Part shown: piece by piece, positions 1 to 5,701 of the stretch
How the letters are laid out: each line of letters begins with the position of its first letter
Numbering within the stretch: the stretch's first letter is position 1
Source of the DNA: a virus
Direction: 5' to 3' (one strand)
IMG/VR virus record: IMGVR_UViG_3300035698_004683
Location: 1 to 30,591 of that record
DNA: 30,591 nt
The notes under the pieces: model-generated
Told to the model about the DNA's origin: nothing
What the model saw: only the letters and a program-made list of their open reading frames with translations
Databases searched by the model: none
Made by a program: the position numbers and the translations under genes

Positions 1-936
1 GCGGTTCAGGTTGCTTCATTGTCATATTTAGGCGTTTTACAAACTGACGGAGAAATCACCGTTGACGGAACAGGAACAAGCACAGTTGCGAGTATTTTAG
101 AAGTGGCAAACCGAGTGGAAATCAAACTAGCCTCGCCTCAATTATGGTTCAATGAAACCGATCAAGCCTTGCCCGTTGGATTGTTCAGATGGGTGGGGTC
201 AGGGGGGAGTTTATTACTTCAACGAAACACAGCGGTTGCGGGTAATTTTACAACTGCGTCAACTTCTTTAACGGTAGGAACGGACGACAGGCTTTCAGTT
301 GGGGGTCATGTAAAGGTCGCAGCAACGAAACGGTTTCAGGGTGGGCAAGATAGTTTCGGGCTTTTAGAAGGGGATACCGAAATTTACCTAGACATGGACA
401 ATGACAATGACGGAACAGGTCACGTTTATATGAGAAATGGAACGGATTCTAATGTTGTTACCATTTTTGAAACGGGGAATATTACGACTATCGGCGACAT
501 CGCTGTTGATGGTGGAGATTTAACAGTCGGCGCAACTTCCTCTTATTCAGACGGCGATGCAGATTGGACGGTTTCAAGTCATAGCAAATTCAAGCGCAAT
601 ATCGAAACGGTAACTGTAAACCCCCAGATATTAGAACGATTCGCTCAAATAAAACTTTCTGACTACCAATACAAACAGGAATATATCGAAAGCGTCGTCG
701 ATCTAGTCGAAGATGAAGAACAGAACAAAAAGCGACAATCTAAAGTTAAAGCGATTGCCGACAAGCAACGGCGCGGATACTTGGCAGACGAATTCAATCC
801 TCTATTTGGCAGAGATCCAAACTCAGACAAACTTTACATGGGCGATGTTGACAATGCCCAAACAATGGCAATCCAAGCATTGATTAAATTGGTCAATGAA
901 CAGGGTGAAAGAATAAAACTTTTAGAAAGGAAATAA
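1..936 (+). CDS. Tail fibre/tail spike C-terminal part with S74-like chaperone domain (partial, 5' end outside window)
   Basis: The reading frame is open from base 1, so the N-terminus lies outside the window; the TTG at 19 is probably internal. The visible first two thirds are Gly/Thr/Asp-rich and beta-prone, as in phage fibre shafts. The last ~110 residues resemble the intramolecular chaperone (peptidase S74) domain: a Ser-rich stretch followed by SKFKRNIETV matches the family's 'S..LK.NI' segment, which holds the Ser-Lys self-cleavage dyad, and GYLADEFNP corresponds to the family's 'GfiAQEve'. The end (LIKLVNEQGERIKLLERK) is a helical coiled coil, also typical. Known S74 domains help fibres trimerise and then cut themselves off. 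It is followed at once by small baseplate-like genes and terminators, so it ends the structural operon. Receptor binding is inferred. Confidence 0.8.
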   Translation, partial: AVQVASLSYLGVLQTDGEITVDGTGTSTVASILEVANRVEIKLASPQLWFNETDQALPVGLFRWVGSGGSLLLQRNTAVAGNFTTASTSLTVGTDDRLSVGGHVKVAATKRFQGGQDSFGLLEGDTEIYLDMDNDNDGTGHVYMRNGTDSNVVTIFETGNITTIGDIAVDGGDLTVGATSSYSDGDADWTVSSHSKFKRNIETVTVNPQILERFAQIKLSDYQYKQEYIESVVDLVEDEEQNKKRQSKVKAIADKQRRGYLADEFNPLFGRDPNSDKLYMGDVDNAQTMAIQALIKLVNEQGERIKLLERK

Positions 937-937
937 A

Positions 938-1312
938 ATGTCTACACCAGCAGAAATAGTAAATTTACCGCTTAATGATTCGATTAAAATATCAATCACG
1001 AGCATCACCGATATTGACGGCAACACGGTTACTGATTTGACGGGATGGAAACTTCTTTTTACGGTTAAGCCAACACAAACAACGATTGTTGACACGACCG
1101 CAATATATAAGGCAAACACGGCAAATTGGACAATACTAGCGGGGCAGGCAACGCTTATATTTAAATCAGCTACGACAACCACAGCGATGGTCGTTGGAAC
1201 AACCTATTACGGGGATGTTAAACTCGTTGATGCTTCGGGTAGAAACGCGATTGTTAAGTCTTATGACTTCTTAATTACACCGGCGATAACAATTAGAAAC
1301 GTGGCACCATAA
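938..1312 (+). CDS. Small beta-rich structural protein, baseplate upper protein (BppU)-like
   Basis: 124 residues, starting one base after the fibre stop with AAAGGAAATAAA as ribosome site. The pattern 'I.ITSITDIDGNTVTDLTGWKLLFTVKP' followed later by 'YYGDVKLVDASGRN' and 'YDFLITPAITI' is an Ig-like beta sandwich resembling the N-terminal domain of phage baseplate upper proteins and small fibre-associated proteins. There are no cysteines and no signal peptide. The position directly after the tail fibre fits a virion or fibre-attachment role. The family assignment rests on fold-like pattern and context, so it is tentative. Confidence 0.6.
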   Translation: MSTPAEIVNLPLNDSIKISITSITDIDGNTVTDLTGWKLLFTVKPTQTTIVDTTAIYKANTANWTILAGQATLIFKSATTTTAMVVGTTYYGDVKLVDASGRNAIVKSYDFLITPAITIRNVAP

Positions 1313-1458
1313 TGGCCGAACCATTTGCAACAGCAGAATTTACAGAAACACAGATAACCGCGTCTGTGTCGAATAATTCTATTGCAGCGACAGTGACAGA
1401 AAACGTTATCAGCGCAGTTGTTACATTGCGCGGAAACTTGGATCTTATTGAGCAATAA
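1312..1458 (+). CDS. 48-residue protein closing the tail operon, unknown function
   Basis: ATG at 1312 overlaps the TAA of the upstream gene (TAATG), implying translational coupling. The product begins MAEPFATAEFTE, is Thr/Ala/Ser-rich without cysteines or membrane segment, and ends ...RGNLDLIEQ. Composition matches the preceding structural proteins. The terminator at 1516 follows about 60 bases later, so this is the last gene of the transcript. Small proteins of this size often follow baseplate or fibre genes in phages; no function can be assigned. Confidence 0.55.
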   Translation: MAEPFATAEFTETQITASVSNNSIAATVTENVISAVVTLRGNLDLIEQ

Positions 1459-1515
1459 CACCATAACAAAATTTCCTTGGAAGGTTTCGCCTTTCCTTCC
1501 TTCTGGGGAATGTTT

Positions 1516-1536
1516 GGGGGGCTTCGGCCCTCCTTT
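1516..1536 (+). terminator. Rho-independent terminator of the tail fibre operon
   Basis: A seven-base-pair stem, GGGGGGC with GCCCTCC (one G-T wobble), is closed by a TTCG tetraloop (C(UUCG)G, very stable) and followed by TTTCATTCTCTT. It lies 58 bases after the 1458 stop codon. The downstream T run is short (three Ts, then T-rich). Confidence 0.75.
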
Positions 1537-1595
1537 CATTCTCTTGTTGCAATGATTTAAATAATGTGCATGAATGATCGAGATAATAATTTAGA

Positions 1596-1661
1596 AGACT
1601 TTGCGCCCATGTGGCGCGTCTCAGTCCAGTCCTAAAAATCGGCAGGGGAGAAATCCGTGCC
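1596..1661 (+). ncRNA. Possible structured RNA between two terminators
   Basis: Two hairpins lie in a row. The first is AGAC-TTT-GCGCC-CATGT-GGCGC-GTCT (1596-1621), a nine-pair stem with a three-base bulge. The second is GGCA...TGCC with inner GG/CC (1641-1661) and loop GAGAAAT. A CAGTCCAGTCC tandem lies just after the first, and a terminator follows directly. No known RNA family was recognised and no good promoter was found upstream, so it could be processed 3' UTR of read-through transcripts rather than a separate RNA. Confidence 0.3.
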
Positions 1662-1664
1662 GTA

Positions 1665-1697
1665 GGCCCGTTGCCTTTGCTCAGGCGCGGGCCTTTT
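1665..1697 (+). terminator. Rho-independent terminator
   Basis: GGCCCG (1665-1670) pairs with CGGGCC (1688-1693), continued inward by GCC/GGC, and is followed by TTTT then CTTTGGG. Stem GC content and the T run fit an intrinsic terminator. It is the second terminator before the early promoter and probably catches read-through or ends the possible RNA before it. Confidence 0.7.
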
Positions 1698-1760
1698 CTT
1701 TGGGTAGATTGGTCGGGAAAATCTTTTTTCAATTATTTTCGATTATTTTCAAAAAAGGCG

Positions 1761-1789
1761 TTGACATGATTAAATAATATCACAATACT
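1761..1789 (+). promoter_or_regulatory. Sigma70-like promoter for the early small-gene block
   Basis: TTGACA (1761-1766, perfect -35), 17-base spacer, AATACT (1784-1789, four of six matches). An AT-rich tract with a tandem (A/G)ATTATTTTC lies just upstream and may act as an UP element. The -35 and spacer (TTGAC, GATTAA, ATAATATCA) recur almost unchanged at 15327. Predicted start is about 1796, giving a leader of about 38 bases to the ATG at 1834. Confidence 0.6.
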
Positions 1790-1833
1790 CCAACCATAAC
1801 CTTAAAAACCCTCAATCACCAATTGAAAATACA

Positions 1834-2034
1834 ATGCCACAGAATACCAAAAAAGATCTAAACGAATCAATGACAAACGGCCACTTCCGGGCAGTCGCAC
1901 TTCTCAACCAAATCAAAGAATCTCTATTTGATATGCCCGCCCCGGATTCAGATGACCTCGACTGGGGGCATGTTGGATCTTTGCACCATGTCATTTGCGA
2001 ATTGCAAGACATCAGAAATTTCATCAGTCGCTAA
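1834..2034 (+). CDS. Small phage protein, unknown function (66 aa)
   Basis: First gene behind the 1761 promoter. The product is acidic and helical, with the pattern 'AVALLNQIKESLFDMPAPDSDDLDWGHVG' and then 'VICELQDIRNFI', a layout seen in unassigned early proteins of other tailed phages. No cysteine cluster, membrane helix or catalytic motif. The ribosome site before the ATG is weak (only TTGAAAATACA). Function unknown. Confidence 0.6.
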   Translation: MPQNTKKDLNESMTNGHFRAVALLNQIKESLFDMPAPDSDDLDWGHVGSLHHVICELQDIRNFISR

Positions 2035-2082
2035 TATCCGCAATTCAATTTCCAAGTAATCAACCAAGGAGAACAAAGACAG

Positions 2083-2271
2083 ATGAACCAGCAAGTAATT
2101 AAAAAAATGAAACGTCTTTGCAAAAAGTTCCACGATGATTTACAAGAGCTTTTTGAATCAACTGATCAAGAAACCTATGAGATGAGCAATACCGCACAGA
2201 CCGCTGTTATTGCCCAAGGATATGCAATTGATGCGGCAGAAACAGAAGAACAATCTGAAGGAGAACAATAA
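2083..2271 (+). CDS. Small acidic helical protein, unknown function (62 aa)
   Basis: AAGGAGAACAAAGACAG precedes the ATG, a clear ribosome site. The N-terminal third is basic (QQVIKKMKRLCKKFHDD) and the C-terminal half acidic and Gln/Glu-rich (AETEEQSEGEQ). It is predicted helical throughout, with no recognisable domain. The next gene starts three bases after its stop and its ribosome site lies inside this gene's end, so both are likely co-translated. Confidence 0.55.
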   Translation: MNQQVIKKMKRLCKKFHDDLQELFESTDQETYEMSNTAQTAVIAQGYAIDAAETEEQSEGEQ

Positions 2272-2274
2272 ATC

Positions 2275-2469
2275 ATGGCAACACAGAAAGTTAAATCATC
2301 GGGCAAGCGTTCACGGCGAGGAACGCCGAAGCGCAACACCCAGAACCAACGGACATTTTCAAACGTCAAGAAACGGCGGGCCCTCCACAAAAAGCGTTTT
2401 CCAAATGACGTGAATTCACTGGAACTGGCGAAGCGTTGGGTTACTCCACCGACAAGCAAGGCAGCCTAG
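2275..2469 (+). CDS. Very basic small protein, possible nucleic-acid binder (64 aa)
   Basis: 19 Lys/Arg against two acidic residues, with clusters such as SGKRSRRGTPKR and KKRRALHKKR. No fold is recognised; the N-terminal half looks disordered. The composition suggests binding to DNA or RNA but this is inference from charge only. The ribosome site AAGGAGAACAATAAATC overlaps the end of the upstream gene. An 89-base gap with only a small GCC/GGC hairpin follows. Confidence 0.55.
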   Translation: MATQKVKSSGKRSRRGTPKRNTQNQRTFSNVKKRRALHKKRFPNDVNSLELAKRWVTPPTSKAA

Positions 2470-2558
2470 AAATCGTTTTTATGCTCAATCTGTACTAGGC
2501 TATGGGTTGGGCAGACTAAACGCCTTTGAGGCACAAATAACAAGGAAGGACCACAGAC

Positions 2559-2855
2559 ATGAAGCACACAAAAGAACCTTGGAAGATAAATAGGCGACAT
2601 ATTACCACGCCGTTGATTGAACCCTTTAGTATTGGACTCGCATATTGCCGCAGCGTCGGTGAAGACGAGGCGCTAGCAAACGGCGCAAGAATCGTTCAAT
2701 GTGTAAACGATTGTGCCGGGGTCCCAGACCCAAAGAAGGCGTTTGAGCTGTTAAAAGAGATAGGGGATGATCTCGATTCAGAACAATTAAAAACAGGCGA
2801 TTATCCTTTTATGGCTGATCGTATTTGGGAAATATTCAAGGACAACAAATCATGA
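2559..2855 (+). CDS. Conserved phage hypothetical protein (98 aa)
   Basis: Starts MKHTKEPWK, and carries 'ANGARIVQCVNDCAGVPDP', a combination recognised from a widespread family of unassigned phage early proteins (pattern 'HTPEPW...ANA.RIVACVNACEGI'). GGAAGGACC provides the ribosome site. The C-terminus (FMADRIWEIFKD) is amphipathic. The family has no known activity. The stop overlaps the next start (ATGA). Confidence 0.7.
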   Translation: MKHTKEPWKINRRHITTPLIEPFSIGLAYCRSVGEDEALANGARIVQCVNDCAGVPDPKKAFELLKEIGDDLDSEQLKTGDYPFMADRIWEIFKDNKS

Positions 2856-3094
2856 AAGACTTGAACGCGGCACTCGCTCCAATCCACAAACATTGCGACC
2901 GGTGGAAACTTTTTCAACCCGACGAGCAGGAAGAGCCAGAAATCGAGCCAAATGAGGACAGCGATTTTGACATGGCTCTTTGCCATTTAATTGACATGAT
3001 TGACAGCGCGCTATTGCGACGGGTTGACCCGGAAGAAATGCTCAAAGAGATCCGTCAATACTGCATCAACGAAAGACCAACTGAAAGCGATTAA
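2852..3094 (+). CDS. Small acidic protein, unknown function (80 aa)
   Basis: ATG at 2852 overlaps the preceding TGA, so this start is preferred to one at 2825. The N-terminal part (LNAALAPIHKHCDRW) is followed by an acidic linker (DEQEEPEIEPNEDSD) and a helical C-terminal part ending near 'EEMLKEIRQYCINER'. No domain recognised. It sits between an unassigned protein and a ribbon-helix-helix protein. Confidence 0.55.
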   Translation: MKDLNAALAPIHKHCDRWKLFQPDEQEEPEIEPNEDSDFDMALCHLIDMIDSALLRRVDPEEMLKEIRQYCINERPTESD

Positions 3095-3286
3095 ATGAAT
3101 AAAAACAATCACGGCGGAAAGCGTTCCGGGGCTGGCAGGCCATTTGGATGTATCTCAATCACAAAAAGTCTTTTGATTCGATTGACGCCAGAGTTAAAAG
3201 CCAGATTAAAACAAGAATCAATCCAAAGGTGCCAAACCATGAACGGAGTGATTATTGATGCACTGGAAAGTTTTTTACAAAATTAA
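3095..3286 (+). CDS. Ribbon-helix-helix-like DNA-binding protein (63 aa)
   Basis: The N-terminus GGKRSGAGRPFG resembles an AT-hook or the basic 'GRP' arm seen in front of many small phage DNA binders. Residues ~24-62 (SLLIRLTPELKARLKQES... MNGVIIDALESFL) have the strand-helix-turn-helix pattern of CopG/Arc proteins, with the 'IRLTPELKARL' strand-helix start. These proteins act as dimers on operators. It begins directly after the preceding stop. It is a candidate regulator of the early block; target unknown. Confidence 0.65.
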   Translation: MNKNNHGGKRSGAGRPFGCISITKSLLIRLTPELKARLKQESIQRCQTMNGVIIDALESFLQN

Positions 3287-3290
3287 CACA

Positions 3291-3545
3291 ATGAAAATAC
3301 CAGACTATTACCGCACATCAAAGAGAATAAAATTTGCCACCGACGACTGGGGAGGGGATGGTTCTGCTACCCATATAGAGATTGATTGGCAGGGGGAGAC
3401 GTTAATGGTTGATATAAAAGACGACCATATCCACATATGCGGACCGATAATGGCCGTTAAACAAACGAGCATAAATGCCTGTGATATTGTGCCGAACGAC
3501 CAAAATAAAAGCACCGAAATAGACCGAGACTTAACTAGAAATTAA
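3291..3545 (+). CDS. Hypothetical protein (84 aa)
   Basis: ATG at 3291 lies just after the ribbon-helix-helix gene. The preceding sequence AAAATTAACACA is a poor ribosome site, so translation may depend on coupling to the upstream stop. The middle (ATHIEIDWQGETLMVDIKDDHIHICG) is an alternating beta-strand pattern, ending in a charged tail. No motif recognised. Confidence 0.55.
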   Translation: MKIPDYYRTSKRIKFATDDWGGDGSATHIEIDWQGETLMVDIKDDHIHICGPIMAVKQTSINACDIVPNDQNKSTEIDRDLTRN

Positions 3546-3549
3546 CACA

Positions 3550-3822
3550 ATGAAAACATTGACACAACGATATTACGAAAACGAAGAACTAACCAAAGAA
3601 GAACGGGTGATTATCCACGCTGGGAACATCAGGATTAACCAAGCTAAGTGCCTTATATGTGGGGAAACCGTCCAGAGCAAACACCGGCACGATTTTGTTA
3701 CGTGCTCTTGTGGGGGCTTATCGGTTGACGGTGGTTCCTGGTATGCAAAGCGCGGTGCGAAAGACTTTGATATGGTCGAGGAACGAAGCATTTTTTACAC
3801 TGATGCACCTGGTCAAGAATAA
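3550..3822 (+). CDS. Zinc-ribbon phage protein, DUF7695-like (90 aa)
   Basis: Four cysteines, C34-x2-C37 and C52-x-C54, flank 'ETVQSKHRHDFVTC', followed by 'SVDGGSWYAKRG'. This is the signature of a common phage/bacterial domain of unknown function ('IeSkhRHDfv.C.CG.i.VDGG..Y.RR'). A zinc-binding fold is likely; biochemical role unknown. It stands in the early region next to another zinc protein. Confidence 0.65.
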   Translation: MKTLTQRYYENEELTKEERVIIHAGNIRINQAKCLICGETVQSKHRHDFVTCSCGGLSVDGGSWYAKRGAKDFDMVEERSIFYTDAPGQE

Positions 3823-3909
3823 TTGTCTTTACAATTTAAACAGATTTGTATTAGAATGCAATTTCACATTAAAAAAATGATTCATAAATCACGCAGCAGG
3901 GTAGGCGGA

Positions 3910-4104
3910 ATGAATATGTGTTTTGCAGAGGCACACCCAATAAAGGAGTGTCGGCACGGGGTTACATATTACTGCCCGATTTGCGGATTTGAACAACACT
4001 TTGAAAAGCACGACAAAGAAGACCATCGGTGTATTGTTTGTCATGGTGCTGGAATAAATGCAGCAACTGGCGAAATATGCGCGGTATGTCATGGCGAAGG
4101 ATAA
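3910..4104 (+). CDS. Small zinc-finger protein with DnaJ-like CxxCxGxG motifs (64 aa)
   Basis: Three CxxC pairs: C22-PI-C25, C41-IV-C44-HGAG and C57-AV-C60-HGEG. The last two match the DnaJ-type 'CxxCxGxG' zinc repeat. The start is uncertain: ATG at 3910 has AGGG eight bases upstream and removes a basic, low-quality N-terminal stretch; ATGs at 3856 and 3877 are in frame and would add 18 or 11 residues. Likely a small metal-binding accessory protein; partner unknown. Confidence 0.55.
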   Translation: MNMCFAEAHPIKECRHGVTYYCPICGFEQHFEKHDKEDHRCIVCHGAGINAATGEICAVCHGEG

Positions 4105-4205
4105 TTTATTTTAGAGAGCACGAATAAAACAGGCTTTAAACAAGATTAAGTCTGGAAAATTTAACAATACAGGAATTAACCTGAATTAAACCAAGGACCG
4201 AGAAA

Positions 4206-5099
4206 ATGAGCGAACAAGAAAAACCAACTCCAATCGGAGTGATTAAAGAACACTTGGCTGTTGGGACAGTCGTTGGAAGAGTTGAGGCAATTATTGACTA
4301 TATCAACGAACGCAAATCCGGCATTGTCGAAAAAGAAGGCACGATGAAGGGCAAGGAATGGTCAATCCAGAATATCCTTGTTGTTGATCGACTCAACCGG
4401 GAAGAGAAAATCTTTCTGTCTTTGCATGGCCGTCCCGAAGTAGGACTGTCAGAAAAAGACAAGCCTGTTGAACTTGTGGCATATCGAAGCCCGCAGCATG
4501 GGTTGGGCGGTCTGTATGTTGATTCATACGAAAAAGAGGGAGTGGTAAATAAAACTTTGAAAATGACTAAATCCGGTGCGTTCTTAATTGACGGCCGCGA
4601 GTTGTCGGAACAACCAGATGAAACGAGCCAATCAACGCCGCTGGTTACACCACAGACGCCCGCAACGACTCCACCTGCTCAATCTACCGTGCAGGCGCCG
4701 CCGGATGATTCTCGGCCAAAGCCACAGAAGGTTTTTGGGGCGACGGTGGGAATGGCGATCAATAACGCGGTTCAGTTATTAATCGCAGAACCGGACACCG
4801 GCGCCACAAGAAAGCAGCGCTCGAAATTCATTTATGAGCACGCTTCAGATATTATTAAAATATCTCACATGCTCGAAAGTGGAAAACTGGCACACGTTGA
4901 TGGATACGAAAAACCTGAAACACCGCCGGAAACAGCGAGGCCAGAACCAACGGAACCGTTGCCAGAAGAACCGCCTCAGACTCAGGCTCGATCTGTTGAC
5001 GATGCAATGGGCGGGACAACTGAGCGCAAGGCCCCGCCACCGGGATATGAACACGACGCAGGCGGCAATCTGGTTGAACTAGATGACGTTCCATTTTAA
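4206..5099 (+). CDS. Single-stranded DNA-binding protein-like, OB fold with SSB-type DDVPF tail
   Basis: 297 residues. Residues ~15-130 alternate strands (TVVGRVEAI, WSIQNILVVD, IFLSLHG, PVELVAYRS, GGLYVDSY) as in an OB fold. A Pro/Thr-rich linker (~135-175) leads to a short helical domain (~176-228, FGATVGMAINNAVQLL ... FIYEHASDIIKISHML). A second Pro/Glu-rich linker ends in VELDDVPF. The acidic tail with terminal Pro-Phe is the hallmark by which bacterial SSB recruits repair and replication partners. It heads the DNA-metabolism block, with AAGGACCGAGAAA as ribosome site, and a strong terminator follows. The general role is well supported; exact family is not. Confidence 0.7.
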   Translation: MSEQEKPTPIGVIKEHLAVGTVVGRVEAIIDYINERKSGIVEKEGTMKGKEWSIQNILVVDRLNREEKIFLSLHGRPEVGLSEKDKPVELVAYRSPQHGLGGLYVDSYEKEGVVNKTLKMTKSGAFLIDGRELSEQPDETSQSTPLVTPQTPATTPPAQSTVQAPPDDSRPKPQKVFGATVGMAINNAVQLLIAEPDTGATRKQRSKFIYEHASDIIKISHMLESGKLAHVDGYEKPETPPETARPEPTEPLPEEPPQTQARSVDDAMGGTTERKAPPPGYEHDAGGNLVELDDVPF

Positions 5100-5113
5100 T
5101 TAAATTTGGTTTG

Positions 5114-5171
5114 GCCGGATCTCCGGGCGTTTGGTTAGCGCTGGTTACTGTTCAACGGGGGTCCGGCTTTT
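5114..5171 (+). terminator. Rho-independent terminator after the SSB-like gene
   Basis: GCCGGATCTCC (5114-5124) pairs over 11 positions (two G-T) with GGGGGTCCGGC (5157-5167), and TTTTATTTTT follows. The 32-base loop is unusually long and may fold further (GCGTTTGGTTAGCGC). It ends the transcript started at 1761 or attenuates it before the next promoter. Confidence 0.75.
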
Positions 5172-5177
5172 ATTTTT

Positions 5178-5230
5178 AATCACAAATATGTGACATTTTG
5201 ATTGACTGAGCAAACCGGACCGAACATAAT
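5178..5230 (+). promoter_or_regulatory. Promoter with adjacent inverted repeat
   Basis: TTGACT (5202-5207), 17-base spacer, CATAAT (5225-5230) form a good sigma70-type promoter. Eight bases upstream of the -35 lies TCACA-AATA-TGTGA (5180-5193), an inverted repeat whose left half extends to AATCACA. The predicted start near 5237 gives a 26-base leader with AAAAAAGGACTGAGAG before the ATG at 5263. The repeat is a candidate operator or activator site for the SMC/helicase operon. Confidence 0.6.
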
Positions 5231-5262
5231 TGCGGTCTAAAATCTTAAAAAAGGACTGAGAG

Positions 5263-5697
5263 ATGAAGACAAATAACGAGCAAATAATAAAGACTATTCA
5301 GGATATGGGATACCGTGTGAGCATTTACCATTTCAGAAATGTATTCGACGGGAACAGGAATAGACTTGTCAGAAAATACATCGTCAAGGGCGACGACAAC
5401 GCAACCATTCGAGCAAAGGGCGGCGAAACTCACGCCTTGGCAATAAAGGGGGAACCGGCCGATCCTGACTCCGAAAACCTGATTGGAATAGCGCATTGTT
5501 CAGAAAAGGACGGATACAATCGCAAGGTTGGCGCGGCAATCGCTCTGGGACGGCTTTATAAAAAATTACTCCATTACAATATGTGTCCAGAAGAACGCGC
5601 TTTGGTTAATGCGTTCTCGAAGCTTGGCAAAGCTGCGAGCGAGTCAATGGGAGACTTTTTGAATAAAGATTTGAGAAAACAACCGAAAAAGGACTGA
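5263..5697 (+). CDS. Conserved phage protein of unknown function (144 aa)
   Basis: The core 'GGETHALAI...NLIGIAHCSEKDGYNRKVGAAIALGRLYK' matches a recurring unassigned phage family with the pattern 'GG.T.........A.Cs..D.fnrk.G...AlgRL'. The N-terminal helix is followed by a beta segment; the C-terminal 50 residues are helical. First gene behind the 5202 promoter, directly upstream of the Rad50-like ATPase, so it may belong to the same process. Its last codons (Lys-Lys-Asp-stop) provide the ribosome site of the next gene. Confidence 0.65.
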   Translation: MKTNNEQIIKTIQDMGYRVSIYHFRNVFDGNRNRLVRKYIVKGDDNATIRAKGGETHALAIKGEPADPDSENLIGIAHCSEKDGYNRKVGAAIALGRLYKKLLHYNMCPEERALVNAFSKLGKAASESMGDFLNKDLRKQPKKD

Positions 5698-5701
5698 GCA
5701 A

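Larger units (their letters stand above)
1459..1833. other. Gene-free 375-base boundary between tail operon and early region
   Basis: No supported reading frame on either strand. It contains, in order, a weak GGAAGG/CCTTTCC fold (about 1478-1497), an intrinsic terminator (1516-1536), two hairpins (1596-1621 and 1641-1661), a second terminator (1665-1697), a tandem 10-mer (A/G)ATTATTTTC at 1731-1750 in a very AT-rich stretch, and a promoter (1761-1789). It separates late structural transcription from the early gene block. Confidence 0.7.

Noticed and set aside
3823-3909. Longer N-terminus for the CxxCxGxG protein from TTG at 3823
   Set aside because: The added residues are low-quality and AT-rich, with no ribosome site; the ATG at 3910 is better placed.
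5113-5170. tRNA-like look of the terminator region (GGTTAG-like D loop within matched ends)
   Set aside because: No anticodon arm, no TTCGA-type T loop and no standard length; it is better explained as an 11-pair intrinsic terminator with a long loop.
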